A stretch of 64,000 nt of DNA. It comes from Rachicladosporium sp. CCFEE 5018 (Eukaryota; Ascomycota; Dothideomycetes; Cladosporiales; Cladosporiaceae). The position numbers and the translations under genes were made by a program. The DNA lies in contig KZ111168.1 of NCBI GenBank assembly GCA_002077045.2, positions 138,122-202,121 on the forward strand, in the 5' to 3' direction. Positions 10,648 to 20,273 of this stretch are shown in pieces. A model generated the notes under the pieces. The model saw only the letters and a program-made list of their open reading frames with translations. It was not told the origin of the DNA and ran no database searches. How positions within the stretch are numbered: the first letter of the stretch is position 1; every line of letters starts with the position of its first letter.

Positions 10648-11269
10648 TGTGCTGGGTGGGAGGTGAGGTGGCGTTGGGAGGCTTGGCGTGAGGGTTGTGG
10701 CTTGGAGGTTCGCTTTCAGGTTGGTGTTGCAATGAGTTATGGTATGCCGGTGCGACGATCCACAAGGTTGTTGAAGGTGCTCGATGTCGCGCAAAGAGGA
10801 CTCTGAGTGGAGAGCGGACAGGTGTGGATGGGAGGTTTTGAGCTATCGCTCGGCCTACAGTACCAAGCCGCGGCCAAGAGGCGCAGCTGCTCGAGAGTAC
10901 GTCAGCTCCAATGAGGTCTGCTGCTCCACGCTTTCACATGTATGTACATGCTCCCGGATCTCGACGGCAGACCGGCGCAATGGCAATCGCATTTAACAGT
11001 ACAAGAGTTAACGATATGCGCTGTCGACGTGTTTCTCAGTCATGCCCGGCGCAATTGAAGGATCGCGAAGCCAGTCAAAGCGCAAGATCGGGTACATGCG
11101 CGGATGGGGACTTGGCTGCAGTCGAAAGTTGTTGTATGCAATACTTGTACAACGGTCTATAGGTATTGTGCTACTGTATCCACAGGAGACTTGACCAGCT
11201 CTGCCAGCTGGGCTGATCATTTTGCCGTCAATGCAACAGACCCCATTTTCCCAATGCAGCCCCACCAGC
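10648..11269. other. Intergenic, 622 bp: CYSTM promoter and NMA111 3' flank
   Basis: No gene recognised. Compared with 36660-37202 this copy carries a net extra 79 bp, most of it one block after about 10858, so it is a length-polymorphic non-coding segment. Confidence 0.6.
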
Positions 11270-14200
11270 CTAACCCTCCACCTGCACCTCCCCATCCCCT
11301 CCTCCTTCCTCAGCACCCTCGGGCGCCATCTCACCCTCCCCCTTCTTCACCGTCCCATCCTCGTAAGTAACTCTCTTCCATCCCTCCCTCAAACTAGGAT
11401 CTTTCGCGAACTCCACAGTCGGGAAGTAATGCTCATTCTTCTTCATCGTAGCCACCCAAGGCACATTATCAAACGTCATGACCTTCAGTCTAAAGTAAGT
11501 GTTATCTGGGATCTTACTAGTCTCACGGATGAAAGACTCCAGGTCGGGTGTAGGGACTGCATTTACGGCGAGGATGAAGTTCGTAGGCGCGAGACCGTAC
11601 GCGTAAGCCGGGGATCCGCGCATTCGCGCTGAGACGTAGATGTCAGAGTGGACTTTGCTTATTTGCTGTCTCACAGCGTGATGTGGACGATGGAGCACGG
11701 CGCCGCAGAAGACGACGATGCGGTCGGTCTCAAGCTCCGAGGTGGGTACTGTGGGGACGTCGAGAGACACTTCTTGTTGTTTGCGCACAACGACGGCGCG
11801 GAGTACGGTGTTGTTGTACATCACGTCGAGGTCAGCGACGCGGGTTATGAGGCGGTCGTTGAGCGTTAAGATCACATCGCCTTCCGCTAGTCCGCCCGTG
11901 TTGCCGGCGTCGACTTTGCGGACCATGAAGAGCTGATGCCGCTCAGGGTCTTCGGACTCGACACGCTCGATCCAGGATTCGGCTACGCCCATGATACGGG
12001 CTTGGCTCATCTGGACTGTTTGCGTTTCTAAGTTCAGGATTTGGAGGTTAGGGACGCGGCCGGACTTGACTTCTTCGATGATGGGGAGGAGAGCGGGCGT
12101 GGCAAGGCCGAGATGGTACTCCACGTCTTTGTTGGTGTGGCCGGTGCGCTCGCCCAGGTAGGTAAGCCAGAGGGCTTGCACTGTGCCGTCTTCTGCCACG
12201 AGAACACCGCTGCCGCATTGCCCACTAAGGCTGGTATCGACGGTGATGGCATCGAGGTTGACGGCGCGGTAGCGGGGTGTGGAGGCGCTGGCTGGGATCG
12301 CAACGGTCGTGATGTCGGTGACTGCGGTCTTTGCTACCACCGGGCGGTAGTTCTGGTTGAAGCCGAAGAAGATGGTACTCTCTCCTTGCTTGATTGGAGT
12401 GGTGGCGAGCTTCGCGGTTTTTACTGGTGCTTTCACTAGGCTCACATCATATTTGATGATCACGTAGTTCTGCAGTGGATGCATGAACACGATCTTCCCG
12501 TCGACGATGATACTGTCCGCGAAGGTGAGGGAGATGTCGCAAAGATCGTAGGGGACGATTGCGCGACTGACGATCACAAGACCCTGCTCGGCGTCGATCA
12601 CTAGACCGAAGCCAGTCTTCCGTGAACGAGGGAAGCCATCTATCCGCAGGGGCATGTTAGCGCCGACTCTGACGAACGACCGCACGATGTCGACAGCTTG
12701 GGGATGTGCGGCACCCTCCATCTTCACGAAGTTGGCTTTCCGAGGTACTGGTGCGAGGGGTGGGAGTGGTTCTGCCAGTGTTGTGAAGTCCCATAGACCA
12801 GACTTATCATTCCGCACCGCCATGCGCATGGTTTTGCTCCAGTGACGGTCGACGAGCAATATGCTGGTGTTCAGAGTGTGCATGTCGCGGAGGTGCTTGT
12901 ATGTCACCACGACCCTGCTCCGGTCTGCAATCCCTCCCATGACCTCAATGAAAGTCTTCAGGTCAGGCGTTGGCTTGTTGTCGATCGTTTGTATGAGCCA
13001 GCCGTACTCTGAACCATCAAAGCGGAAGCTGCCAGTCGCTTCGCAGCAGTAGACGCCTGGATTCTTCAGAGTCACAGCGTAGAAGCGCGCTTGCTGATAT
13101 GACAGATCATGGAAAGCTGCACCAGCAACCGACACAAAGCGATCGGGTGTGATAGCATGCAAGTCACCGACTGTGAGCTCTACCTCGACATCTTGACCAC
13201 CTCTCTGCACAAGCAAGCTGACCTTGCCATCGACACTGCTATCGAGGATCGAGTCAAGCCGAATGAACTGCGTCAACAGCTCTCCGTTTACTTTTACCAG
13301 CACATCGCCCTCCTCCAGCTGCTTGTTACCTGGCCCGTCAGGTAGTATTACCTCCGCTACGAGCATGCTGTTCTCTTTTGGAAACTTCTCCCTAACCCTC
13401 GCCTCCCACTCTGGGCTCAGACCTAATCTTCTGCACTCGTCGAAAGCCTTCAGTATCCACTGTGTCTGTATCGTACCGCGGTCTATCGCCTTGCCCTCTC
13501 TTATACATTGTAAAGCTCGAAGCGGTCGATCCAGTGGGAGGAAGTAATCTGTCGCTGCGCCATCTGCACGACCACCAGCTTGTAGCGCTACAGCAAAGCC
13601 ATCGATATTGACGACTGGGGATCCTGACGAGCCTCCAGATGCAGCGGCTGCAGCCTGGATATAATTCGTGTTGAAGTCACTGTACCCCTCCCCATACTCT
13701 GGCGCATTCCTGTCTAACCGCGAGATCACTCCAGACAGTACTGACAGCTTCTCCCCAGCGTCGTTACCCACGACTCTGATCTCCGATCCAACTTTTGCGA
13801 GATCTGGTCTCAGCTCCAGATGCGCCACAGGCATGTACTTGATCGCCTTCGGGTCGAACCTCAGAATCCCAAAGTCGTGCACCGGATCGCGGTAGACCGG
13901 ATACACATCGCACTCTTCGTGATTGTCAAAGATGCAGTAACCCCAAAATGGCCCAGCGCCAACCACATGCCTGTTCGTCAGAATGTAGCCCTTCTCAGCA
14001 TCCACCACAAACCCCGTCGCCTCACTCGACAACGCCTGATCCGTGTCGAAGCTGCATGTCTGGCAGAAGTGTATGCTGACGACGTTCTTGATCACCTTCT
14101 CGATCGTTGCTTGCCATTCCGCCGAGTCTGCTGCCGTGGCTGTGATGAGATCGCCGTCGTCTTCGGACATGGGGGAGCCGTAGCCGTCGCCGTTGGGGGT

Positions 14201-14344
14201 GTCGTTGGCGGAGACATCGACCGCGATGCCGTTTGTGTATGAGCCTGCGGTGACTGGTGGGAGTAGTTCACCGGAGCGGACTTGCTTCAGTGGTCGATCT
14301 GAGGCGGAGGGCGGTGCTTTTCGCTTTGCTGTGCTGCGGTCCAT
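11270..14344 (-). CDS. NMA111: NMA111-type HtrA serine protease, copy 1 (intact)
   Basis: Large HtrA-family protease with duplicated protease-PDZ halves, nuclear and pro-apoptotic in yeast, related to human HtrA2/Omi. The start MDRSTAKRKAPPSA gives 1,024 residues and places a basic nuclear-signal-like stretch first. The active half shows the catalytic His in LTNRHVVG, Asp in HDFGILRFD and Ser in GGSSGSPVV; a PDZ domain follows. The second protease-like half is degenerate, as usual for the family, and is followed by a second PDZ region. The frame stays open upstream to 14551, adding 69 residues rich in Arg, Ser and Leu with few acids that look like a mitochondrial presequence. No intron. CAG at 12011-12013 (minus strand) is the codon that is TAG in copy 2. 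Confidence 0.95.
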   Translation of the reverse strand: MDRSTAKRKAPPSASDRPLKQVRSGELLPPVTAGSYTNGIAVDVSANDTPNGDGYGSPMSEDDGDLITATAADSAEWQATIEKVIKNVVSIHFCQTCSFDTDQALSSEATGFVVDAEKGYILTNRHVVGAGPFWGYCIFDNHEECDVYPVYRDPVHDFGILRFDPKAIKYMPVAHLELRPDLAKVGSEIRVVGNDAGEKLSVLSGVISRLDRNAPEYGEGYSDFNTNYIQAAAAASGGSSGSPVVNIDGFAVALQAGGRADGAATDYFLPLDRPLRALQCIREGKAIDRGTIQTQWILKAFDECRRLGLSPEWEARVREKFPKENSMLVAEVILPDGPGNKQLEEGDVLVKVNGELLTQFIRLDSILDSSVDGKVSLLVQRGGQDVEVELTVGDLHAITPDRFVSVAGAAFHDLSYQQARFYAVTLKNPGVYCCEATGSFRFDGSEYGWLIQTIDNKPTPDLKTFIEVMGGIADRSRVVVTYKHLRDMHTLNTSILLVDRHWSKTMRMAVRNDKSGLWDFTTLAEPLPPLAPVPRKANFVKMEGAAHPQAVDIVRSFVRVGANMPLRIDGFPRSRKTGFGLVIDAEQGLVIVSRAIVPYDLCDISLTFADSIIVDGKIVFMHPLQNYVIIKYDVSLVKAPVKTAKLATTPIKQGESTIFFGFNQNYRPVVAKTAVTDITTVAIPASASTPRYRAVNLDAITVDTSLSGQCGSGVLVAEDGTVQALWLTYLGERTGHTNKDVEYHLGLATPALLPIIEEVKSGRVPNLQILNLETQTVQMSQARIMGVAESWIERVESEDPERHQLFMVRKVDAGNTGGLAEGDVILTLNDRLITRVADLDVMYNNTVLRAVVVRKQQEVSLDVPTVPTSELETDRIVVFCGAVLHRPHHAVRQQISKVHSDIYVSARMRGSPAYAYGLAPTNFILAVNAVPTPDLESFIRETSKIPDNTYFRLKVMTFDNVPWVATMKKNEHYFPTVEFAKDPSLREGWKRVTYEDGTVKKGEGEMAPEGAEEGGGDGEVQVEG

Positions 14345-14944
14345 GGCGAATGTTCTGGCGGCGGAATGTGATGAAACGAGAGCGCTGACAGTGGGGAGGA
14401 GCGATCGGGTCGATGAAAGTGAATAGAGTCGTGTATTCGAGGTGTTCCACGCAAAGTGACTTTTCCGGTCAAGTCTTAGGCTGCGGCTGGAGGCTATGCT
14501 TTCAAGACGTTGTGCCACTGTCTTTAGGCCAAATGTTCGGCCAAGTAGCATTCAGACGGGAGCATTGGGTTCGATATGAAAGGACGTGAAGCGTTCGAAT
14601 GCGATGATGCGCCTATATGCCACCACTGTGCGACACCTTGACTCTCGGGGGTGCTGTCTCGAGCGGAAGTCTCTGCGGGCCCTCCCGTCTACGCGGACTT
14701 CACAAAGACAATTCGCGTTCGGATGCACGTACTTTGTATGTCCCTCAGTATGCGCCACCATATCAAAGCGCACAGTGACAGGCTGGAAACTCACGTGTAG
14801 CAACTCGGCCTTGATGGCTATCAGCTACTCCTGCAGAGATTGCTCCGTTCTCAGCAATGCTGCACTGCGGCTAGCAAGACGTCCCCACCCCAGTGTAGCC
14901 ATCACCGCCGCTGCACGCTAGACCTCGATCTGTCGTTCGACTGC
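14345..14944. other. Intergenic, 600 bp, including an optional N-terminal extension of NMA111
   Basis: Bases 14345-14551 stay open in the NMA111 frame, with no indel between copies. The rest is the promoter of NMA111 and the 3' flank of the SANT-like gene. No other gene is seen. Confidence 0.55.
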
Positions 14945-15560
14945 TCAGTCCTCAGCGCCCTCATCCTCGGCCTCAGCTTCAGCCTCAGCCTCCTCTGCAG
15001 CCTCAAGCGCACCGTTGTCGTCATCACACTGCGGCTCAACCTTTGGAGACACAGCTTTCTTACCACGCCCCTTCTTGGGCTTCGGGGTGGTAGTCTGCTC
15101 GCCATCGCCATCGCCATCCTCATCAGCTTTCTTAGCCTTCTTACCGCGCTTAGCCTTGCCGCCGTTCTCGTCAGTGGTAGCCTTGCGCTTCTGTTGGCAG
15201 TGGTCAGGATCATCGATTGCCAAATTGCTGAACAGCATGAAAGAGATAAGTACCTTCGGGCTGACCGACTTCTCCCCTTCTCCTTGCTCGCCGTAGTCAC
15301 CCTTCTTCTGGGCTCTCTCGGCCATAGTATCCTTCACCTTCTTCTTCTCCTTATCGATCATCACCTGGCAGGCCTTGACGGTGCGGCCAGCGGGGAGCTC
15401 GAGTTCGGGCCATGGGATCGTGCCGGATCTGGCGATGATTTGGAAGAGGAGGCCGAGCTGTGGACGCGTCAGTATGCTGTCAACTTCACTGACATGATGC
15501 TAATCAGGGCGTGGCGATTACCTTCTCGGCTTCGGTCCAACCTTTGGCTGTGGAAGCCAT
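14945..15560 (-). CDS. SANT/Myb-like basic nuclear protein, copy 1
   Basis: Three exons: 15560-15522, 15457-15254 and 15190-14945, giving 162 residues. The first two exons encode a Myb/SANT-like helix bundle typical of small fungal nuclear proteins: GWTEAEKLGLLFQIIA, then IPWPELELPAGRT, then KACQVMIDKEKKKVK. The rest is a low-complexity tail of Lys-rich blocks (KAKRGKKAKKA, KPKKGRGKKA) and a final acidic Glu/Ala run. That composition suggests DNA or chromatin binding. The second intron (63 nt) is a multiple of three and has no stop, so an unspliced form would add 21 residues. A specific target cannot be inferred. Confidence 0.85.
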
Positions 15561-16129
15561 GATGATTTTGTGTGGGTGTGCTGGCGTTATTGCGAGGATG
15601 AGATGGGTTGTAGAGGACTTCAGTTGATGTCGTAGTGGAGGTGGTGGGCGGAGGAATATTAAGTCAAGGTGAAAGGGCGAATGAGGATACACTCAAGGCC
15701 GCGTAAGGTCGGTAGGTGTGGCACATGCTAGCATTGTTCTGCATATGACACAGAATTGCAGCTCACTACAGATCTGAAACACTTCTTCGTTCACACTGAC
15801 GGCAATCAAGACTAACTCTGCCACTACAGCACTATCGTCGCCGTCTTACAATGATCTAGGGTCTGACACGTTGCGGACAGCATTCTACGCTTGTGTGTGA
15901 GCTGCAGCGGTAACAGAGCGAAAGGTACTGTCGAAGTCAACTCACTCTTCAGAACTTCACTGCGCAAGTGACGATGACTTGCTCAGCTTCAAGCATGTGA
16001 CTACACGGACGTAGACTGCAAAGGGTCGTAGCTGTCATATATTCGTCACTCTTAAAGAACAGTCTACTGACACCACTCAACTACCTACGACTGCAGAACA
16101 TCAAGGAGTTCCAGACAATCACAACCACC
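15561..16129. promoter_or_regulatory. Divergent promoter region, 569 bp
   Basis: Sits between the starts of the SANT-like gene (-) and the 330-aa gene (+). An AT-rich catatattcg lies near 16037, about 90 bp before the plus-strand ATG, and could serve as a TATA-like element. It is strongly conserved with 41494-42062, more so than parts of the neighbouring coding sequence. Confidence 0.5.
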
Positions 16130-17122
16130 ATGGATCACGATTCTGCCGTCGCCACCGAGCGCGACGCCGACATGATGGATACCTCAAACGGCGATGAAGG
16201 CATTGCTGTCAAACAAGAGAACCACACGATGATCACCCCAGCCAACGACGATATCGACACAGATACCGAAATGAAGCTCGAAGAAGACCTCCCCACCTCA
16301 CTTCTCGACCACACCCACGACCACACATCCCCCTCTCCCTTTTCTTTCACCCGCTCGCGCCTCAACATCCCTTACAACCCTGCCGACGAACCCGTAGAGA
16401 TCTTCAAAATCAACAAAGCTCCTCTCACTCACAAGGCCCAGACCGCTTACCTAGAAGCCATTAACAAACCCGCCCCACCTCCCGTCATCACCGTAGCCGC
16501 AATCGAGGACTTGAACGGCGGCAACGGAGAAAACGGCCACACAACCCCACCCCTCACCCCACCTCATTCCAACCCCCTTAAATTCGCCTCCAACTGCCCC
16601 CTCCCCCCCGCCCCCTGGACCGGTCCAAACCCAGACACTGACGTCCTCGCCCACGTCCGCAAGCACCAAAAACTGCACACGCGCGTTCTAGTCCTCAGAC
16701 CCAAAGAGCGCCTTCGGCCCGGCCGCTACTGGATCGCCGTCTTACCACCCTCCTCCATCTCCCCACACGCCCAAGCCGCGAAGCTAAGCCCCATGTGGTT
16801 CAAAGGCAACCGCCTCACAACCATCGAAACAGTCTGGAAAACTTACTCTCAAAAAGCTATGTTGGAGGATTTCGGGTTGTGGCTTGGTGGGGAGTTGTTG
16901 TGGGATGGGAAGGAGGTTGGGAAGGGGGTAGGGGGGAGGTTGAAGGATGGGGGTTGGGGGGCTAAGGGCGTGTGGATGCAGGAGTGTGATTTGTTTGGGG
17001 ATAAGGTTGTTGTTTTGAGGGCTGTGGAGTTTGGACGGGAGGGGGGCTTGGGGTTGGGGAGGAAGATTACGGAGGGGTTGGTTAGTGTGGAGAGGGAGGT
17101 GGTTGTTATTGAGTTGGATTGA
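16130..17122 (+). CDS. Unknown fungal protein, 330 aa, copy 1
   Basis: Single exon. The ATG is preceded by a favourable cacaaccacc context. The N-terminal 60 residues are acidic and Asp/Met/Thr-rich. A conserved core starts at NIPYNPADEPVEIFKINKAPLTHKAQTAYLEAINKP. A proline-rich linker follows, then a C-terminal part with GRYWIAVLPP, MWFKGNRLTT, LEDFGLWLGGELLW and a hydrophobic end VEREVVVIELD. I do not recognise a named domain. Copy 2 is 327 residues; the first third is nearly identical while the middle and C-terminal third differ by many substitutions and a three-codon length change. Base composition flips from C-rich to G-rich on the coding strand near 16855. Confidence 0.75.
   Translation: MDHDSAVATERDADMMDTSNGDEGIAVKQENHTMITPANDDIDTDTEMKLEEDLPTSLLDHTHDHTSPSPFSFTRSRLNIPYNPADEPVEIFKINKAPLTHKAQTAYLEAINKPAPPPVITVAAIEDLNGGNGENGHTTPPLTPPHSNPLKFASNCPLPPAPWTGPNPDTDVLAHVRKHQKLHTRVLVLRPKERLRPGRYWIAVLPPSSISPHAQAAKLSPMWFKGNRLTTIETVWKTYSQKAMLEDFGLWLGGELLWDGKEVGKGVGGRLKDGGWGAKGVWMQECDLFGDKVVVLRAVEFGREGGLGLGRKITEGLVSVEREVVVIELD
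16919..16961 (+). other. G-run cluster with G-quadruplex potential
   Basis: Five runs of three or more G (16919-16921, 16924-16928, 16931-16936, 16949-16953, 16956-16961) occur within 43 bases of the coding strand of the 330-aa gene. Copy 2 has fewer and shorter runs at the corresponding place. Confidence 0.6.
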
Positions 17123-17581
17123 GGGCATGGAGCGTGGTGCTGCGGGTTGGGTTTGCAGCTGACATGCATGCTCGAGATGATGGCGGAGATTTGGGGCGGT
17201 CATGACAGTCTGATGAGGCGGCGATTGTGCAGCATTGACGGACGGATTGAGAGGGCCGAGATCAGCTGCGATCCGCGTGGAAGCCCGGGTCCTGGTAAGT
17301 TTCAGATGGACTTCAGGTTGGGTAGATGTGTCCGAATCCTGAGATGATTGACTCTCGTGCATTACAAATCTGGGCAGAGCTGTATTTGACATCGTATGAG
17401 GCTTGATGTGTTGCGTAGCGTCCATACCGGTGCAAGACTTGCATTACATAGCATGTTCACATAGTGGTACCCATGCTTTGATGACTTCTGTGCATTCGAC
17501 TTGCTACCAGCTACGAATCTCAGACGCCCTCACGCGCTCAATGACCCCGATGTGCATCCCAGCAGTTCGTGCGCCCAGCTT
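17123..17581. other. Convergent intergenic region, 459 bp
   Basis: Between the 3' ends of the 330-aa gene and RPL27. Terminator DNA is expected; nothing else seen. Confidence 0.6.
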
Positions 17582-18160
17582 TCAAAAGCCTGCAGATTGT
17601 TAGTACGTCCATCCCACATTTCCTACAGCCTTTCAGGAGATACTCACGTAGAGGCGTAAAGAACCACCGGTTCTTCCCACTCTGATACCTCTCCTCCAGC
17701 GTCTTCTTGACCGTCTTCTTCGCATCCTCCCTCTGGCTCACCTCCTTGAACGTATCCGGCGTAACCACATTTTTCAGTCCCTCCAACTCCAGCGTGTAGC
17801 GCGTCGGCATGAGGTGGTTGTAGTTGACGACCTTGATGAAGGGCTTCACTTTACTGCGCTTGGATTGCCGGGCCTTGGACATGCGGCGTGTGACTTGGAG
17901 TGGGTAGCGCTCGATGCCTGCGACCAGGGCGTGGGGGAATGGGTGGGTCTTGCTTCCGGTGTCGACGGGGAGGAGGAGGACGACTTTCTTTCCGGCGTAG
18001 CGACCGCGTGAGATGATGGCCTTGCTGGGGTGTTAGTATTTGCTGTGGTGGTACTGGAGTTGTTTAATGATCGCATACCACTCGGCCAACCTTGAGGACT
18101 GCGGTGTTGTCAGTGATATATTCTACCAGTATCTCCAAGATCATACATACACTTCACCAT
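17582..18160 (-). CDS. RPL27: 60S ribosomal protein L27 (eL27), copy 1
   Basis: Cytosolic large-subunit ribosomal protein. Exons are 18160-18151 (10 nt), 18098-18079 (20 nt), 18020-17648 and 17589-17582 (8 nt). The joined protein is 136 residues, starts MVKFLKVGRVAIISRGRYAG, and continues with the KOW-type region, VVNYNHLMPTRYTLELE and WFFTPLRF at the end, all typical of the family. Two 5' micro-exons and an 8-nt last exon that holds only the final Phe and stop are notable. The acceptor of intron 2 reads cagcaag; the frame requires the downstream AG, leaving an unused tandem acceptor. Divergent to the coiled-coil gene. Confidence 0.96.
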
Positions 18161-18705
18161 GGCTGTCGATTTCGCTGGGTCGTTGTGTCGCTGATGTCGC
18201 GCTCACTGCAGCAGACTTGACGTTGGTCTTGTGCGGGCCACAAATTCGAGATTCCGGGTCTTGGCATTGTGGTGGCCTCAGGCATACGTGCATGAGAGCT
18301 TCTCGGCTGCCACTGCCGAACTTGTGCTTTGTTGATCGAACGTAAACATCGTTGCTTAGGCCCACGCGCATGAGGAAGAAACACTTCTACCACAGCACAT
18401 ACACCAGCGCATTTCCCTGTGCACTCTCGCTGGAATCAACGAGCAGAATATCGGCAGGCTGAACAGACGTACAATGCCATTGTCTGCTATGCGCAGCCAC
18501 TGAGCGAATCGCAGAGCACTAAACACATTCCTCGGGTCGACTTGATAGCCAGCAACACATACGATGGAGTCGCATTCACGGGAAGGATCACGCGACCGAG
18601 GCGTATCCAAGCATCAACATTCCTGGTCGGAGAGCAGTGGAAGGGCGAGTGTGCCGATGTGAGTAACTCGAGATATCCTTGAATAGAGTTCAAGACAACA
18701 ACAGG
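18161..18705. promoter_or_regulatory. Divergent promoter between RPL27 and the coiled-coil gene, 545 bp
   Basis: Both genes read away from this region. A likely 5'-UTR intron of the coiled-coil gene ends with caacag just before its ATG, after a gtgagt donor near 18660. The corresponding segment 44085-44637 shows more substitutions and small indels than the coding regions. Confidence 0.5.
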
Positions 18706-19547
18706 ATGAAAGCGCTAACATCGCTCAAACGCAGGTGGGACAGCTCAGACCCAGAACGCGCGCCTCCACCACTGCCCATGAACCCAGGTGGGGGATCACC
18801 TACAACAAAGTCTAACACCTCAGCCGGCATTGCCGCGGCCGCGAAGAAGATAGTAGAGGCTTCGCGGGAGTCTGCGCCATTGTCTTCCTACGTCTCGAAC
18901 GTGACGCCTTCGAATTCCCCAGAGAGATCGCTGATCAAGGGCGCGCATCACAAGCGCCTGCAGTCGATGCAGACGGGGAGCGTGAAGGACTTGAGGAGCT
19001 ATCTGGACAACAATCGGTCGCCTGACCGATCACCGGAGCGCGAGAGGCCAGCTTCGAGCACGCCTTACACTTCGAGGGAGGCGAGGGACTACATGAGTGC
19101 GACGCCCGAGCGCGCGACCACTCCGACGCCAGCTGCAAAGGATCCGTTCAAGGAGACGCCGGCACTGCGACCGTCTGTACGGCCGCGATCCTCGATATAC
19201 GGCGAGAACACGCCACCGTCCGCGACTATGCTCGCACTCCAGACGATGCAGGTGCCAAATGATCCGCTCAACGATGTGACGAACCGCTCAGGATCGCCTA
19301 GCACGCCCCGAGTAAGCACCAACTATGACTTCTCAAGTCAGCTGCTGAACCTCACAACGATCGCGACCAACCTCCAGAAGGAGATGGCAAACCTCAGCAG
19401 GCGCAGCAAAGACAATGCGACAGACTTGATCGGTCTGAAGGAGGCCACTTCGAGTCGAGACGAAGACATCCGCAAGAGTCTGCGCGAGCTTGCCACATCA
19501 GTCACCACACAGGCTTTGCTAGGACCGCCTCCTGCCGTTGGGAGTCA
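18706..19547 (+). CDS. Giant coiled-coil protein, copy 1, N-terminal part cut by gap
   Basis: Start MKALTSLKRRWDSSDPE, a conserved beginning of very large fungal proteins often labelled chromosome segregation ATPase-like, although no ATPase domain is visible. This piece is mostly Ser/Pro-rich, disordered sequence with many SP and TP sites (possible phosphosites), then the first helix STNYDFSSQLLNLTTIATNLQKEM. The sequence breaks at the N run. Its last 430 bases equal 56348-56777. Joining at that overlap (842 + 6,097 nt) keeps the frame and gives 2,312 residues, so this is very probably the true 5' end of the gene at 56348-62874. Confidence 0.85.
19118..19547 (+). repeat. 430-bp contig-end overlap, identical to 56348-56777
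   Basis: The end of copy 1 and the start of the last contig share the same 430 bases (offset 37,230), including A-specific bases that differ in copy 2. This is what two overlapping contig ends look like, and it shows that 19547 should continue at 56778. Confidence 0.85.
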
Positions 19548-19647
19548 NNNNNNNNNNNNNNNNNNNNNNNNNNNNNNNNNNNNNNNNNNNNNNNNNNNNN
19601 NNNNNNNNNNNNNNNNNNNNNNNNNNNNNNNNNNNNNNNNNNNNNNN
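19548..19647. other. Assembly gap, 100 N
   Basis: Exactly 100 N, a conventional unknown-length scaffold gap. It joins the coding interior of the giant gene to an unrelated contig bearing ADE2, so the join is doubtful. Confidence 0.95.
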
Positions 19648-20273
19648 CCAAGTCTTGACAGTTCACGATGGTGCTCTACTTCACGCTGTCTATCCTGCTG
19701 CCCAACCTGGTCACTGTTGGCATGTTCTCGCAACCAATATCTATTGCGTTTCACGGAGCTGGTATGCGACGGAGCTGCTCTCGATGATGCTATTCCGCAT
19801 AGTTGCAACGGACGAAAGCCACAACGGCTCGGGCAGAAGTGGAGAGAGCTTGAGCTTCCTGATATCAGGTGCAAGCTGGGTGGAGGTGGTCTAGACCGCG
19901 ACGTTACTGACCTCAGGTATCAATCGTCCGCGACTTCAGGTACGCATATACTGATATACGGACCTGCACACCGGACGCAGTCGCTCGGTGACCGGGTTTC
20001 GGAATCATGCTTACGGTTCTAGTTTCAGCTGGCGGAGTTACCTCCGTTCCGACCTGATTACTAAGACTCTCTTCGGTTCCTCCGTGCTCGCTTCTGCAAC
20101 TTTGGCCGTATTCACGATGAGTACTGAGACATGAGGCGCTTTCGAGGGGAGCTATTCTACAGGTATACATCTTGTCGCTCTCCCACAAATCACCATTTAG
20201 TCTCTGTTGTTGCAGCTGAGCGCATACTACCACAGAGACCTCGGCCAATGCCTTCAAAAGACCAACCGATGCC
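19648..20273. other. Unassigned 626 bp between gap and ADE2
   Basis: The ADE2 3' flank. It has one short frame (19668-19787, 39 codons) starting MVLYFTLS and hydrophobic, which could be the first exon of a gene cut by contig structure, but I cannot extend it. No named feature. Confidence 0.5.

Noticed and set aside
14902..15300. Overlapping arginine/serine-rich and other frames in the SANT-like gene and giant gene regions
   Set aside because: They are out-of-frame shadows of biased codon usage in real genes; none has a start, splice pattern or conservation of its own.
19668..19787. Short hydrophobic frame MVLYFTLS next to the first gap
   Set aside because: Only 39 codons, no extension through plausible introns that gives a recognisable protein, and a contig edge close by.
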